Positions 36,568 to 44,209 of a stretch of DNA of 64,000 bases are shown piece after piece. The notes under the pieces are model-generated. The model was not told where the DNA came from. It made no database searches and worked only from the letters and a program-made list of their open reading frames with translations. Position numbers and translations under genes: made by a program. Positions within the stretch are counted from its first letter, which is position 1; each line of letters starts with the position of its first letter. Origin of the DNA: Sphingobacterium sp. UBA4616 (GTDB lineage: Bacteria > Bacteroidota > Bacteroidia > Sphingobacteriales > Sphingobacteriaceae). Where the stretch lies: assembly GCA_002386525.1 (NCBI GenBank), contig DGIS01000008.1, positions 1-64,000 of the forward strand, read 5' to 3'.

Positions 36568-36908
36568 TAGAACCGATGATTTATGCTGGTTTACCAGCTG
36601 AAAAACAAACTAAGATTTCTAAAAATAGTGATCTTGTTTTTGAAGTAATTCAAAAAACTATGGGATATAGTAAAGCCGATTTAATTGGAAAAGGAAGAAA
36701 TACATTGCTCGTTGACTGCCGTATTTTCTTTTCATGGATTTTAAGGGAACGTCTTAAATGTACGTTAGTTCATATTGCCAAACAGCTAAAACGTGACCAT
36801 ACAACAATCATGTATTATTTTGAAGTTTTCGATATCAGGCTACAAAATGAACCCGTATTTCGCAGAAATTATGAAGCAGTATTGGCAGAGTTTGGAAGGA
36901 GGCTATAA
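36564..36908 (+). CDS. DnaA domain-IV-like DNA-binding protein
   Basis: The 114-aa protein resembles the C-terminal DNA-binding part of DnaA: a helical region with RIFFSWILRERLKCTLVHIAKQL followed by KRDHTTIMYYFEV, which recalls the DnaA signature GxRDHTTV. It lacks the AAA+ ATPase. It ends the early operon at a terminator. It could bind a phage origin or act as a regulator; the repeat clusters at 38.3-39.8 kb are candidate targets. Confidence 0.65.
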   Translation: MIEPMIYAGLPAEKQTKISKNSDLVFEVIQKTMGYSKADLIGKGRNTLLVDCRIFFSWILRERLKCTLVHIAKQLKRDHTTIMYYFEVFDIRLQNEPVFRRNYEAVLAEFGRRL

Positions 36909-36931
36909 AAAACCAGCATTTGCTGGTTTTT
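36908..36931. terminator. Bidirectional terminator at end of early operon
   Basis: A perfect 11-bp stem AAAAACCAGCA/TGCTGGTTTTT with a TT loop lies between the converging DnaA-like and deoxyribosyltransferase-like genes and touches both stop codons. Confidence 0.8.
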
Positions 36932-37784
36932 ACAATTTATTTTCTTCGTTTAATACTACAGATGCATCTCGTTCCCATACCCCCATTTCCATTGCCTTTT
37001 CTATGATCTCATTAGCAGAAACATTTGAAACGTATTTTCTGTTAACTTTTTCTCTAATACCAAAAATTTCTCTAATAGTTTGCAATGGTCTACCTTTGGA
37101 TTTAATAAAATCAATAATCTCTGATTCTAAAATATTTTCTTTCTGTGTTTTAAGTCTATTTGAATCAGAATCTTTATTAGAAATTTTATTTAATTGCGTT
37201 TTTATAACTTCTAAAGTTTTCACAATGTAATCATTCTCTGAAATCTTATTTTCTCCTATTTCGGCAGGCACTATCTTTGTCCCAAATTGCTTTAAAAATG
37301 GCGAATATTTACTATCATTCTTTGATTTTTCATAGGTTGCATTAATTCTGTCTTTTAGTTTCTGCTTGAATGAATTTATCTCGGAAAATCTTAAAGATGA
37401 TGGATAATATATATGGTCTATCACTCCTGTATCGAAAGAATATCCTGTTAATTCGTCCTTTATAATAATAGTAGGTTTATCAAATGCCAACCTCAACCCT
37501 AACTCGAACATGACATTAGGGTTTTTTGAACTTACATCACAAATTATAATATCACAATTATATATATTGTTGACAATACGTTCATGAATAAGACCTGTCG
37601 CTGGATCATCCCAAACCAAACAAGTCTTAAATTCAGTTTCATCTATTGCAGATTTAACAATTTCTAGCACATCGTTCCAATGATTTGTGGGATAGTCTTT
37701 GTGCTCAGCAATCGGCATAATTATGCCGCAAGTAAGGTTCTTTGAAGATTGCTCTTCTTTCTCTTGATTGTTTTCACTTTTCAT
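36930..37784 (-). CDS. Nucleoside 2-deoxyribosyltransferase-like (TIR-related fold) protein, candidate moron
   Basis: Residues 18-115 have the NDT-like pattern: CGIIMPIAEHKD, then CDIIICDVSSKNPNVMFELG and a strand KPTIIIKDE. E94 is in the place of the catalytic Glu of this fold. Residues 150-284 are a charged helical and perhaps winged-helix region (LQTIREIFGIREKVN). Domains of this type act on nucleosides or NAD-like nucleotides and occur in several anti-phage proteins. The gene is opposite in strand to its phage surroundings, very AT-rich and has its own -7 element, typical of a lysogenic accessory gene. A defence role is inference. Confidence 0.6.
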   Translation of the reverse strand: MKSENNQEKEEQSSKNLTCGIIMPIAEHKDYPTNHWNDVLEIVKSAIDETEFKTCLVWDDPATGLIHERIVNNIYNCDIIICDVSSKNPNVMFELGLRLAFDKPTIIIKDELTGYSFDTGVIDHIYYPSSLRFSEINSFKQKLKDRINATYEKSKNDSKYSPFLKQFGTKIVPAEIGENKISENDYIVKTLEVIKTQLNKISNKDSDSNRLKTQKENILESEIIDFIKSKGRPLQTIREIFGIREKVNRKYVSNVSANEIIEKAMEMGVWERDASVVLNEENKL

Positions 37785-37804
37785 AATTATTTTTTTAGCT
37801 TAAA

Positions 37805-37812
37805 CAAATATA
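37805..37812 (-). promoter_or_regulatory. -7 element of the deoxyribosyltransferase-like gene
   Basis: The minus strand reads TATATTTG (exact TAnnTTTG), 20 bp before the ATG at 37784. No clear -33 is seen. It would allow expression independent of the phage operons. Confidence 0.45.
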
Positions 37813-37838
37813 ATGTAAAAGGAAATCATCCGGAAATT

Positions 37839-38072
37839 TTAGTACACTCTCAGAAACTTACCTTCAAAAGAATCTTCCGGTGCATCTAAAATCTGCTCAA
37901 TAACTACCGTTGCCGATTGTCCGTCCAGATATTCTAAGAATTTCCACAAATCATTAATCTTTGCTGGGCTAAAAATTTGAGTGGCATCATCCACACAATT
38001 ATTGGACTTTAGGATATTATAACCCTTCATCTTTAAATCCATCAAAATTTCCGTTGTCAATGGTACATTCAT
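37839..38072 (-). CDS. Small accessory protein, unknown
   Basis: A 77-aa acidic protein (KINDLWKFLEYLDGQSATVVIEQIL). The longest start overlaps the upstream gene by 56 bp in another frame; ATGs at 38042 or 38030 would shorten that overlap. It forms a pair with the upstream gene, an arrangement seen in toxin-antitoxin modules, but neither sequence resembles a known toxin. Confidence 0.45.
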   Translation of the reverse strand: MNVPLTTEILMDLKMKGYNILKSNNCVDDATQIFSPAKINDLWKFLEYLDGQSATVVIEQILDAPEDSFEGKFLRVY

Positions 38073-38298
38073 TTCTCAATATATTAATTTCATCCTCTAT
38101 CAATTCGGGCCACCTTGAATAGGCTTCATAAATAATTCGTTCGCCTGCCTGTATTCCTACGTGCTTTGCTGCTCCTAAAGCCGATCGGCGAATATGCTCG
38201 GCAAATCCTAATGGCATTCCTTCCGATATTTTCTTTTTTGCTTTTGGGCGTTTCCGGCATATTTCCTCATATGTTTTATATAAATTATTTACATTCAT
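38017..38298 (-). CDS. Small accessory protein, unknown
   Basis: A 93-aa protein (YKTYEEICRKRPKAKKKISEGMPLGFAEHIRRSALGAAKHVG). The basic N-terminal half might bind nucleic acid. A 17-bp palindrome and the first TTGGACA cluster lie immediately upstream of the ATG, so it is probably regulated through them. No family recognised. Confidence 0.5.
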   Translation of the reverse strand: MNVNNLYKTYEEICRKRPKAKKKISEGMPLGFAEHIRRSALGAAKHVGIQAGERIIYEAYSRWPELIEDEINILRNECTIDNGNFDGFKDEGL

Positions 38299-38315
38299 CT
38301 AAAAACCGTTTTTAG
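38299..38315. promoter_or_regulatory. Palindrome CTAAAAACCGTTTTTAG abutting a start codon
   Basis: The two 8-base arms are perfect complements around one central base. It touches the ATG of the minus-strand gene ending at 38298, in an operator-like position. Confidence 0.4.
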
Positions 38316-38317
38316 CG

Positions 38318-38344
38318 TTGGACACATTGGACACATTGGACACG
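38318..38344. repeat. Repeat cluster A: three TTGGACAC in tandem (9-bp period)
   Basis: TTGGACAC starts at 38318, 38327 and 38336, all in the same orientation. Between this cluster and cluster B lie about 100 bp of very AT-rich DNA. Confidence 0.75.
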
Positions 38345-38446
38345 CAAGAATAATGAGCAACTACCATTCTTTATATAGTATTGATAATTATATACTTATC
38401 TTATTATATATATACTAATAAAACCTATATAATACTATATTAAACG

Positions 38447-38473
38447 TGTCCAACTATGTCCAACCATGTCCAA
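38447..38473. repeat. Repeat cluster B: three TGTCCAA (10-bp period)
   Basis: TGTCCAA occurs at 38447, 38457 and 38467, the reverse complement of cluster A units. Together A and B form an inverted pair across an AT-rich centre. Confidence 0.75.
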
Positions 38474-38540
38474 AGGTAAATATTAAAAACTAAATAAATT
38501 AGTAAAATACTATATTTTTTAGTTTTTAATATTAATTTAT

Positions 38541-38548
38541 TATATTTG
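38541..38548 (+). promoter_or_regulatory. -7 element upstream of the 180-aa gene
   Basis: TATATTTG (exact TAnnTTTG) lies 26 bp before the ATG at 38575. The -33 region (TTTTTAG) is poor, so an activator may be needed. Confidence 0.45.
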
Positions 38549-38574
38549 AGGTAGTTAAAGCCAAAAGGAAAGCC

Positions 38575-39117
38575 ATGTCAAATATTATCCAACTTACAGT
38601 AGAGCCGCATGTGGAAACTTACATTACTACAGCGTTTGGAAAGCAATTGGAGCTTTCCGATAATAATCAGATCACAGTTTTGCTCAAAAATTTAATGGAA
38701 CCTTTCAGCAAGGTTGATCCAGGGAAAATGCGACCATCTAAAAAATACAGTTTAGGTGGTTTTATAAATATTTTTGTCTCTGATTATTTGCTCAAAAAGC
38801 ACGGTGGTTATATCTCGGATGAAAATATAAAATCGTTTTCAAAATCTGTCGATCTGATCATCAAGCAGAACATGTACAGTTGGTGTCATGCGCACAATCG
38901 GCCGGATGAATATGTAGATTATAACATCAAGCGCTTTCTTGATTTTTATGGTTTTTCGGAGGATGATTTAAGTTTTGATAACTGTAAGCGTTGGTACTAC
39001 CGCGAACGTGAAAGAATGGCTAAAAGAAAAGGTGAGGTAAAGCAGGGTCTATTGACTATACCATTACAGTTGTCGGTACTGGAGGTGAAACAGGAAATGC
39101 AGATGGTGATGTTTTAA
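38575..39117 (+). CDS. Phage protein of unknown function, candidate regulator
   Basis: The 180-aa protein is largely helical, with a basic segment near the C-terminus (WYYRERERMAKRKGEVKQG). It stands alone between the two repeat-bearing intergenic regions, with its own -7 element and a downstream hairpin. Position between early and late modules would suit a late-gene regulator or a protein acting on the repeats. Nothing in the sequence proves this. Confidence 0.55.
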   Translation: MSNIIQLTVEPHVETYITTAFGKQLELSDNNQITVLLKNLMEPFSKVDPGKMRPSKKYSLGGFINIFVSDYLLKKHGGYISDENIKSFSKSVDLIIKQNMYSWCHAHNRPDEYVDYNIKRFLDFYGFSEDDLSFDNCKRWYYRERERMAKRKGEVKQGLLTIPLQLSVLEVKQEMQMVMF

Positions 39118-39173
39118 ATGGAAATATTATTTTTTTTTGTTACTAAAGACATAAATAAAATGTCATTTAAAAG

Positions 39174-39205
39174 CAAAGGTTCTAACATTGCTGTTAGAAC
39201 CTTTG
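39174..39205. terminator. Hairpin after the 180-aa gene
   Basis: A perfect 14-bp stem (CAAAGGTTCTAACA and its complement) closes on a 4-nt TTGC loop. No T-run follows, so it may be a processing or stability element rather than a terminator. Confidence 0.5.
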
Positions 39206-39654
39206 AATTCTAAGAACTATTTCCTAGATTTGATTGTCTTCAAGACTGTGCTAGTTATCTGTGTCATAAGCAAAATAACTTTTAGCACTACAATCCATTG
39301 GTTCATATCCATTTGGTATTGATTTAAGATGAAACCATAGAAAGAAGCTACTTACTGGACATAGGTGGCTTTTTTCGTTAACTACTCCAAAGTGATTTTA
39401 CAAAATGCTATTTTTCTCATCTTGTATCTTGCACTTACTTCTTCAAAAATACGGATAAATATTATATGTTTTTTTCAAAATGGATTGCAAAGGCCTTATT
39501 TGCAAGATTTCATGAAGTTTTCCTATAAACTTTTCATCGTATTATTTTTACTGTTTCTTATTATATTACAACGTTAGATAAATTTTAAAAACTTTACTTG
39601 CTACTCTGAAATAAATAGTGCTAGAAAACATTTTCTATTGCCAATAATAGATAT

Positions 39655-39692
39655 TTGGACATACTTGGACACGATTTTCACCCCGTTGGACA
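39655..39692. repeat. Repeat cluster C: three TTGGACA
   Basis: TTGGACA occurs at 39655, 39665 and 39686 (spacings 10 and 21), same orientation as cluster A. Confidence 0.7.
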
Positions 39693-39708
39693 TAATTTCT
39701 AAAAACAT

Positions 39709-39738
39709 AAGTGCCTTAACGTAACAGTAAAGGCACTT
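39709..39738. terminator. Hairpin between repeat clusters C and D
   Basis: AAGTGCCTT (39709-39717) pairs with AAGGCACTT (39730-39738) across a 12-nt loop and is followed by TTTTATTTTTT. It may insulate the late operon. Confidence 0.55.
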
Positions 39739-39749
39739 TTTATTTTTTA

Positions 39750-39773
39750 TGTCCAAATGTCCAGTATGTCCAA
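39750..39773. repeat. Repeat cluster D: three TGTCCA(A)
   Basis: TGTCCAA at 39750 and 39767 flank TGTCCAG at 39758. The orientation is opposite to cluster C, so C and D form an inverted pair around the hairpin at 39709-39738. Confidence 0.7.
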
Positions 39774-39859
39774 CGCAAAAGGACACTAATTGGTGTCACT
39801 TGAAAAAATATAAAAACATAGTCCTTTCCTAAACTCCTAATCATCCATCCCTTTGCAGT

Positions 39860-40285
39860 ATGAAATTGCATAGCGGTGAAAATATTGGTGGTGTAGCTCG
39901 TTTCGAGTTTTGCCATATCGATGACCTGATCTCGGTCAATCCTTTACAGTTTAAAAATGGAAAGTATTGGGAAGTTATTGCCCATCTTCCGCAATCTGGT
40001 CAATTCAAAGACGACGAAAATGAAACTGATCAAGGTATTACCTACACCTATGCCGGTACTTTCAAACGGCATTTCCCCTCAAAAAAAGACGAAACACACT
40101 TTGCTCGCTATATCGGACAATGCTCCATTATTCGGGTAACTGATTTGAATGGTATCAAAACAATCATTGGCACCCTCGATACTCCAGTATTGGTGTCACG
40201 ATCGGGAGAGCGCGGTGCTAAGCCTTCGGATATGGCAGGGAATGAGTTTAAATATTCAGTCACACAAATTGAAAGGGCGCTTTAG
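39860..40285 (+). CDS. Late phage protein, unknown
   Basis: A 141-aa beta-rich protein (YWEVIAHLPQSGQFKDD, TYAGTFKRHFPSKKDE). It is the first late gene, preceding the capsid protease. Position and fold suggest a virion component, but no family is recognised. Confidence 0.55.
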   Translation: MKLHSGENIGGVARFEFCHIDDLISVNPLQFKNGKYWEVIAHLPQSGQFKDDENETDQGITYTYAGTFKRHFPSKKDETHFARYIGQCSIIRVTDLNGIKTIIGTLDTPVLVSRSGERGAKPSDMAGNEFKYSVTQIERAL

Positions 40286-40353
40286 TGTCCTTTCAAAGGC
40301 TTTTTTCTAAATGGATATTTGGGTTCTTAAAGTTTGGTTTTAGCAAATAGAAT

Positions 40354-41430
40354 ATGAAACAAAGATATTTCCAGGTATTAGCTTCCGGTACAACTGGAGT
40401 AGGTAAACTTAAAATATACGGTGACATCGGACCTTATTGGGGTGATGTTAATGCAGCTGATTTTTTAGCTGTATTTAATGCACTGGAAAGTACGTGTTCG
40501 CGAATAGATATTCATGTCAATAGTCCAGGAGGTTCAGTGTGGGAAGGTTTGCCGATTGCCAACGCTATAAAGTCATCACCTCTTTACGATCATATTCATC
40601 TTTATGGTGATGGTATTGAGTTTTCAATGGCAGCAATCCTAATGGCAGCTGCAAAAAAAGGGAATGCGCACGTTGCAAAAGGTTCCTTACTGATGTTTCA
40701 CAGTGCTTCTGTTTACGGGTACGGTAACTCGAAATCTTTAAAGAAAACAGCAGAAGACCTCGAAAAATACGATGATATCTTAGCCAGTTTCTTAGTCGAT
40801 CGTCTAGGGTTGACATTGGAACAAGTGAAAGCTAAATACTTTGATGGAGAAGATCATTATTACACTCCTGCGGAAGCTTTGGCGGAGGGATTGATCGATG
40901 TTATTGAAGATTACGAAGCGGAAGAAACTCCCGAAAATGTTAAAAATATGTCTTACGGTCAAGTTGCCGCTTGGTTTCAAGGTAAGATAAACAAGAGCGA
41001 AACTAATAATTCAGAAAATCAAAATAATATGTTTAATAAGTACTCAAAATTATCGGAATTGGCCAAAGTGGCTGTAAATGATAGAACGAATGAACAATTC
41101 GAAGCTGTAAACGAGCAAATTCAGAAAGCAGGAGTTGAGGGTGTAACTGTTGTGTCCGATTCCTATTTGGAAGGTTTGGAAAATGCGTCCACTGAAAACA
41201 CTGGTTTGAAAACCAAGGTTACTGACCTTGAAAATTCGGTCACTCAAAAAGATGCCCGTATTGCTGAGCTTGAAAAGCAAGTAAAGGATTTAGGGTCTAA
41301 ACCTGCTGATCAGCCAGTTGTTCCGGTTACGGATAAAAATGATAATCCTGGGACAGGCACAAAACAAGAGGTAGATGATTTTAGTACCTCGGTGGATGCT
41401 GAGTATGAAGCCATTTATGGTAAAGTCTAA
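40354..41430 (+). CDS. ClpP-like head maturation protease with C-terminal scaffold
   Basis: Residues 1-195 form a ClpP/S14-like serine protease: SPGGSVWEGL, nucleophile S91 in GIEFSMAA, H116 in MFHSAS and D167 in DGEDHYYTPAEALAEGLID. Residues 225-358 contain a coiled coil (GLKTKVTDLENSVTQK) typical of a fused scaffolding domain. It should assemble and then cleave the capsid precursor encoded next, 27 bp downstream. A methionine near residue 225 could give internal initiation of scaffold alone. Confidence 0.88.
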   Translation: MKQRYFQVLASGTTGVGKLKIYGDIGPYWGDVNAADFLAVFNALESTCSRIDIHVNSPGGSVWEGLPIANAIKSSPLYDHIHLYGDGIEFSMAAILMAAAKKGNAHVAKGSLLMFHSASVYGYGNSKSLKKTAEDLEKYDDILASFLVDRLGLTLEQVKAKYFDGEDHYYTPAEALAEGLIDVIEDYEAEETPENVKNMSYGQVAAWFQGKINKSETNNSENQNNMFNKYSKLSELAKVAVNDRTNEQFEAVNEQIQKAGVEGVTVVSDSYLEGLENASTENTGLKTKVTDLENSVTQKDARIAELEKQVKDLGSKPADQPVVPVTDKNDNPGTGTKQEVDDFSTSVDAEYEAIYGKV

Positions 41431-41457
41431 TTTGTAAATATTATTAATTTATATAAA

Positions 41458-42696
41458 ATGGGAAATCGTTTTAAAGATTTGTTCACAATTGCTGCAGGGC
41501 TGCTTGTGATCATGTTTGTGGCAATGTTTGCGGCGAATGCTTTTAATCAATCTGTCGGATTGTTCGTTGGTGGTATTATGTTTGTTTTGGGTTTTATCCC
41601 TAGAACTGCAGAAAAAGGAGTTTTGTTTGATACAATCAGTCCTGATTTAACAAAACTTGCGGCCTATGCTGGAAAGCATAAGAAGGAATTAAGTCGAAGG
41701 CTTGTTACGGGTATGTCTATAGCTAAAGATATAACTTTAGTACCTAATGTAAAACACGCTTTAAATTTAACCAAGCTTACGATAAATAACGGTCCTGAAC
41801 CCTTCTCAGGTGAATTTCAAAGTGCTGGTAATGATCTTGAATATAGTGGACGTACATTGAGTGTAGATGCGTTTCAACGCGACATTTCTATTCTGCCAGC
41901 TAAGTACCGTACTAGCTATTTGGGTGAAGAACGTGGCTCTGGCGAAAATGTTAACAACAAAAGAATCCCTTTTGCTCAATTCACAAATGAAGCTATCATT
42001 GATGAAAATGCATCAATTTTAAGTAATCAAACTGGGTGGGCTGGGGTAGGAAAAGATAAGTTTTCTGCATTCAACAATGCCACTTCCTATGCAGTCGGAT
42101 CACTTGTTTCCTTTCAGGTAATTAAAAAGACTTTTTATTTCAAAGTGAAAGTTGCAACCAATGCTGGAGAAACTCCATTGACAACTCCTGAAAAATTTGA
42201 AAATGCGAATGCTTTGGCTATTACTGTTGGTCTTGGTACTAGATTGGATGATGGACGTACGTCAGGTGATATTAAAAAAATTGTATCGACGGGATCCGTA
42301 ATGACAGATGCCTATAAGAAAATGATTCAAGTTTATCGTGCTCATGATCCTGTTGTAAGAGCCAATAGACAATTATTTATGTATTGTTCCTTAAATGCTT
42401 GGGATGCATTTGCCGATGATTTTGAAGATGTGACAAAATTCACGTCGCCTGATGGTGTTGGTTTCTACCTTCCTAAGACTCAAAAGGGCTGTATTATAAA
42501 GCCAGTGGACTGGATGGCAGGATCGGAAAAATTAGTTTGTACTACAAAAGCAAATCTTTTGATGGGTACAGATTTGTTGTCGGATCTATCCACTCTTGGT
42601 GTCATCCTTAACATGTATACGGTTGATTTGGGCATCACAGGTGTACTTGGTTTTAATTACCAGGATGGTGATGAGATTACAATGAATGATATGTAA
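41458..42696 (+). CDS. Major capsid protein (HK97-fold candidate) with hydrophobic N-terminus and inserted CBM-like module
   Basis: Identified by position directly after protease-scaffold and by size (412 aa). Residues 8-48 hold two strongly hydrophobic segments (FTIAAGLLVIMFVAMFAANA, VGLFVGGIMFVLGF), unusual for a capsid protein; cleavage by the protease may remove them. Residues about 195-252 (ATSYAVGSLVSFQ... GETPLTTPEKFE) resemble a chitin-binding CBM5/12-type module inserted in the fold. The C-terminal half (SLNAWDAFADDFEDV, GVILNMYTVDLGITG) fits capsid A-domain patterns. Confidence 0.75.
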   Translation: MGNRFKDLFTIAAGLLVIMFVAMFAANAFNQSVGLFVGGIMFVLGFIPRTAEKGVLFDTISPDLTKLAAYAGKHKKELSRRLVTGMSIAKDITLVPNVKHALNLTKLTINNGPEPFSGEFQSAGNDLEYSGRTLSVDAFQRDISILPAKYRTSYLGEERGSGENVNNKRIPFAQFTNEAIIDENASILSNQTGWAGVGKDKFSAFNNATSYAVGSLVSFQVIKKTFYFKVKVATNAGETPLTTPEKFENANALAITVGLGTRLDDGRTSGDIKKIVSTGSVMTDAYKKMIQVYRAHDPVVRANRQLFMYCSLNAWDAFADDFEDVTKFTSPDGVGFYLPKTQKGCIIKPVDWMAGSEKLVCTTKANLLMGTDLLSDLSTLGVILNMYTVDLGITGVLGFNYQDGDEITMNDM

Positions 42697-42749
42697 TTAA
42701 ATGGGATCGGATATCCGGTCCCTATCTTCTAATCTTTAAAAGTATTAAA

Positions 42750-43073
42750 ATGAAATTTGAAACGTTAGAAGCCGCACAAAAGGCTTATGATAAATTGGAA
42801 AGTGATTTTTCTAAACACAAATCCGAAACTAAAATTCAATTAGAGCTTAAGGATAGTGAATTGGCAGAAGTAAAAGCAGTTGCTGAGGATGCTATTAATA
42901 AGTTTAACAGCAAAAGTGGTGTGATCGATATTACAGCTAAAGTCGGTAAAAATACATACCGAGTTAATTTCGGAGTAGATGGTAAGACAAAAGAACAAGT
43001 TGCTGAGGATTCAAACTTACTAGCTAAACTAGTAAAAGCTGGGTCAGGTGCTTTGACTTTGTTAGAAGGTTAA
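42750..43073 (+). CDS. Small virion-associated protein, unknown
   Basis: A 107-aa protein with an N-terminal coiled coil (about 1-48) and a C-terminal alpha/beta part (VIDITAKVGKNTYRVNFGVDGK). It lies between capsid and the 185-aa structural protein; decoration or head completion is possible. Confidence 0.5.
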   Translation: MKFETLEAAQKAYDKLESDFSKHKSETKIQLELKDSELAEVKAVAEDAINKFNSKSGVIDITAKVGKNTYRVNFGVDGKTKEQVAEDSNLLAKLVKAGSGALTLLEG

Positions 43074-43092
43074 ATTTTAAAATTATTGAATT

Positions 43093-43650
43093 ATGTCTTG
43101 TTTCGATACAATTACAGATATGAAATTGGCCTATGCCGATGGATGTGAGAATCCTGCCGGTATATCTCGTAAAATTTATTGGATTCCCGAAAACTATTTC
43201 GCGTCTATTGCGGCACCGGCAGCTGGGGGAACAACTGCGGCTTCTTTGGTCACTATTTCTGATCCACACGTCCTGAAAGCTGGTAAAGCTCCAATTGAAA
43301 TGACTTTGCTTTATGAAAAGTCGGGAGCGAATTCAACATTGGAGGGTGAAAAGAAATCCAAAATTTCCAAAGGTACTATTGAAGCCTTTATTCCATTTAT
43401 CGGGGCTCAGAATGTTGGTACCGCTAAAATCGTTAAAAATCAAACTGGTATTTTGCTATTTAAAGGTGCTGAAGGTGGTCCGGGATTTTGGCAGGCAGGT
43501 AATGAGGATATCATGGTTGACGTCGAAAATATCGATATGAACTTTGGGACTGGCCCAACTGGAGAGAAAGGTATCAAAGTTACTTTCGGTTGGTATGGTG
43601 CATCGCCTTTCTACCGTTACGATAGTGAACTTCCAGTACCTGCACCATAA
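43093..43650 (+). CDS. Structural protein, possibly tail tube or head decoration
   Basis: A 185-aa, acidic, beta-rich protein (PIEMTLLYEKSGANSTLEGEK, GTIEAFIPFIG, IDMNFGTGPTGEKGIKVTFGWYG). The strand pattern would suit a tail tube or decoration protein. Its position before terminase rather than before the tape measure is atypical for a tube. It overlaps the next start (TAATG). Confidence 0.5.
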   Translation: MSCFDTITDMKLAYADGCENPAGISRKIYWIPENYFASIAAPAAGGTTAASLVTISDPHVLKAGKAPIEMTLLYEKSGANSTLEGEKKSKISKGTIEAFIPFIGAQNVGTAKIVKNQTGILLFKGAEGGPGFWQAGNEDIMVDVENIDMNFGTGPTGEKGIKVTFGWYGASPFYRYDSELPVPAP

Positions 43651-43868
43651 TGGCGAAACTGAATTGGCAGGTATCACCTGCAATCGTAGATCACTACGAG
43701 GTGGTGAATACGAATTCGCCAATTTTGGAATCTAAAATTGGTCGTGTTGATTTTCGTTATATTTCCTTAGAGAAAGCAAACGAATTGTTCACTGCAGGTA
43801 CCAGGTACTTGCAGAAAATAAAGCCTAAAAAGGCTCAAAGTTCGGATAAAGTAAGCCCTTCATTGTAG
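43650..43868 (+). CDS. Small phage protein, unknown
   Basis: A 72-aa basic protein coupled to the preceding gene by a TAATG overlap. The middle resembles small phage head proteins (PILESKIGRVDFRYISLEKANEL), but I cannot assign it. Confidence 0.5.
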   Translation: MAKLNWQVSPAIVDHYEVVNTNSPILESKIGRVDFRYISLEKANELFTAGTRYLQKIKPKKAQSSDKVSPSL

Positions 43869-43878
43869 GGGCTTTTTT
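43853..43878 (+). terminator. Terminator after capsid module
   Basis: An 8-bp stem AAGCCCTT/AGGGGCTT (one G.T) with a 6-nt loop is followed by six T. It overlaps the stop region of the 72-aa gene. Confidence 0.7.
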
Positions 43879-43951
43879 ATGTAATACTGTTGTTATCGTC
43901 ATCCTATTTTTAGATAATATCCCCATTTTCCCAATTAAAATAAATCTATAT

Positions 43952-44209
43952 ATGGTAAACAATGTGCTCATTCTTAAAACTGACAGTGATCAGTCGGTAA
44001 CGTTATTGAAATCTGAAATGATCGATTTTTTCAATCATCTTGAAACTTTGGATATCCAAAGTATAGAAGACCTGATAATTGAATTAGAAGATATTATAGA
44101 CGATATCGTAAAAACTTATGGTGATGAAAATCTAGCAAAGGGATTAAAAAAGAGAATTATGCTAATGAGAATGTTGGTGGACTTTTTTAGGACTGTTGAG
44201 ATAAAATAG
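43952..44209 (+). CDS. Small acidic helical protein, unknown
   Basis: An 85-aa protein, highly acidic and helical (LIIELEDIIDDIVKTYGDENL). It is set apart by terminators on both sides, and its stop lies one base before the structured element at 44210. Confidence 0.5.
   Translation: MVNNVLILKTDSDQSVTLLKSEMIDFFNHLETLDIQSIEDLIIELEDIIDDIVKTYGDENLAKGLKKRIMLMRMLVDFFRTVEIK

Larger units (their letters stand above)
39118..39859. other. 742-bp intergenic region with hairpins and repeats
   Basis: I see no convincing gene here. It holds a 14-bp perfect hairpin (39174-39205), repeat cluster C, a hairpin at 39709-39738, repeat cluster D and a GACAC/GTGTC dyad (39783-39798). The only plus-strand ORF (39365-39577) is a low-complexity hydrophobic frame. 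The late operon begins after this region. Confidence 0.6.

Noticed and set aside
38318..38473. TTGGACAC repeats as a CRISPR array
   Set aside because: Units of 7-9 bp with 1-3 bp spacing and mixed orientation, no spacers, no cas genes.
39365..39577. 70-codon plus-strand ORF in the large intergenic region
   Set aside because: Low-complexity hydrophobic frame in AT-rich DNA, no RBS or coupling, biased composition unlike neighbours.
39601..39786. 61-codon minus-strand ORF across repeat clusters C and D
   Set aside because: Its sequence is made by the repeats and hairpin; no start context and no gene-like composition.
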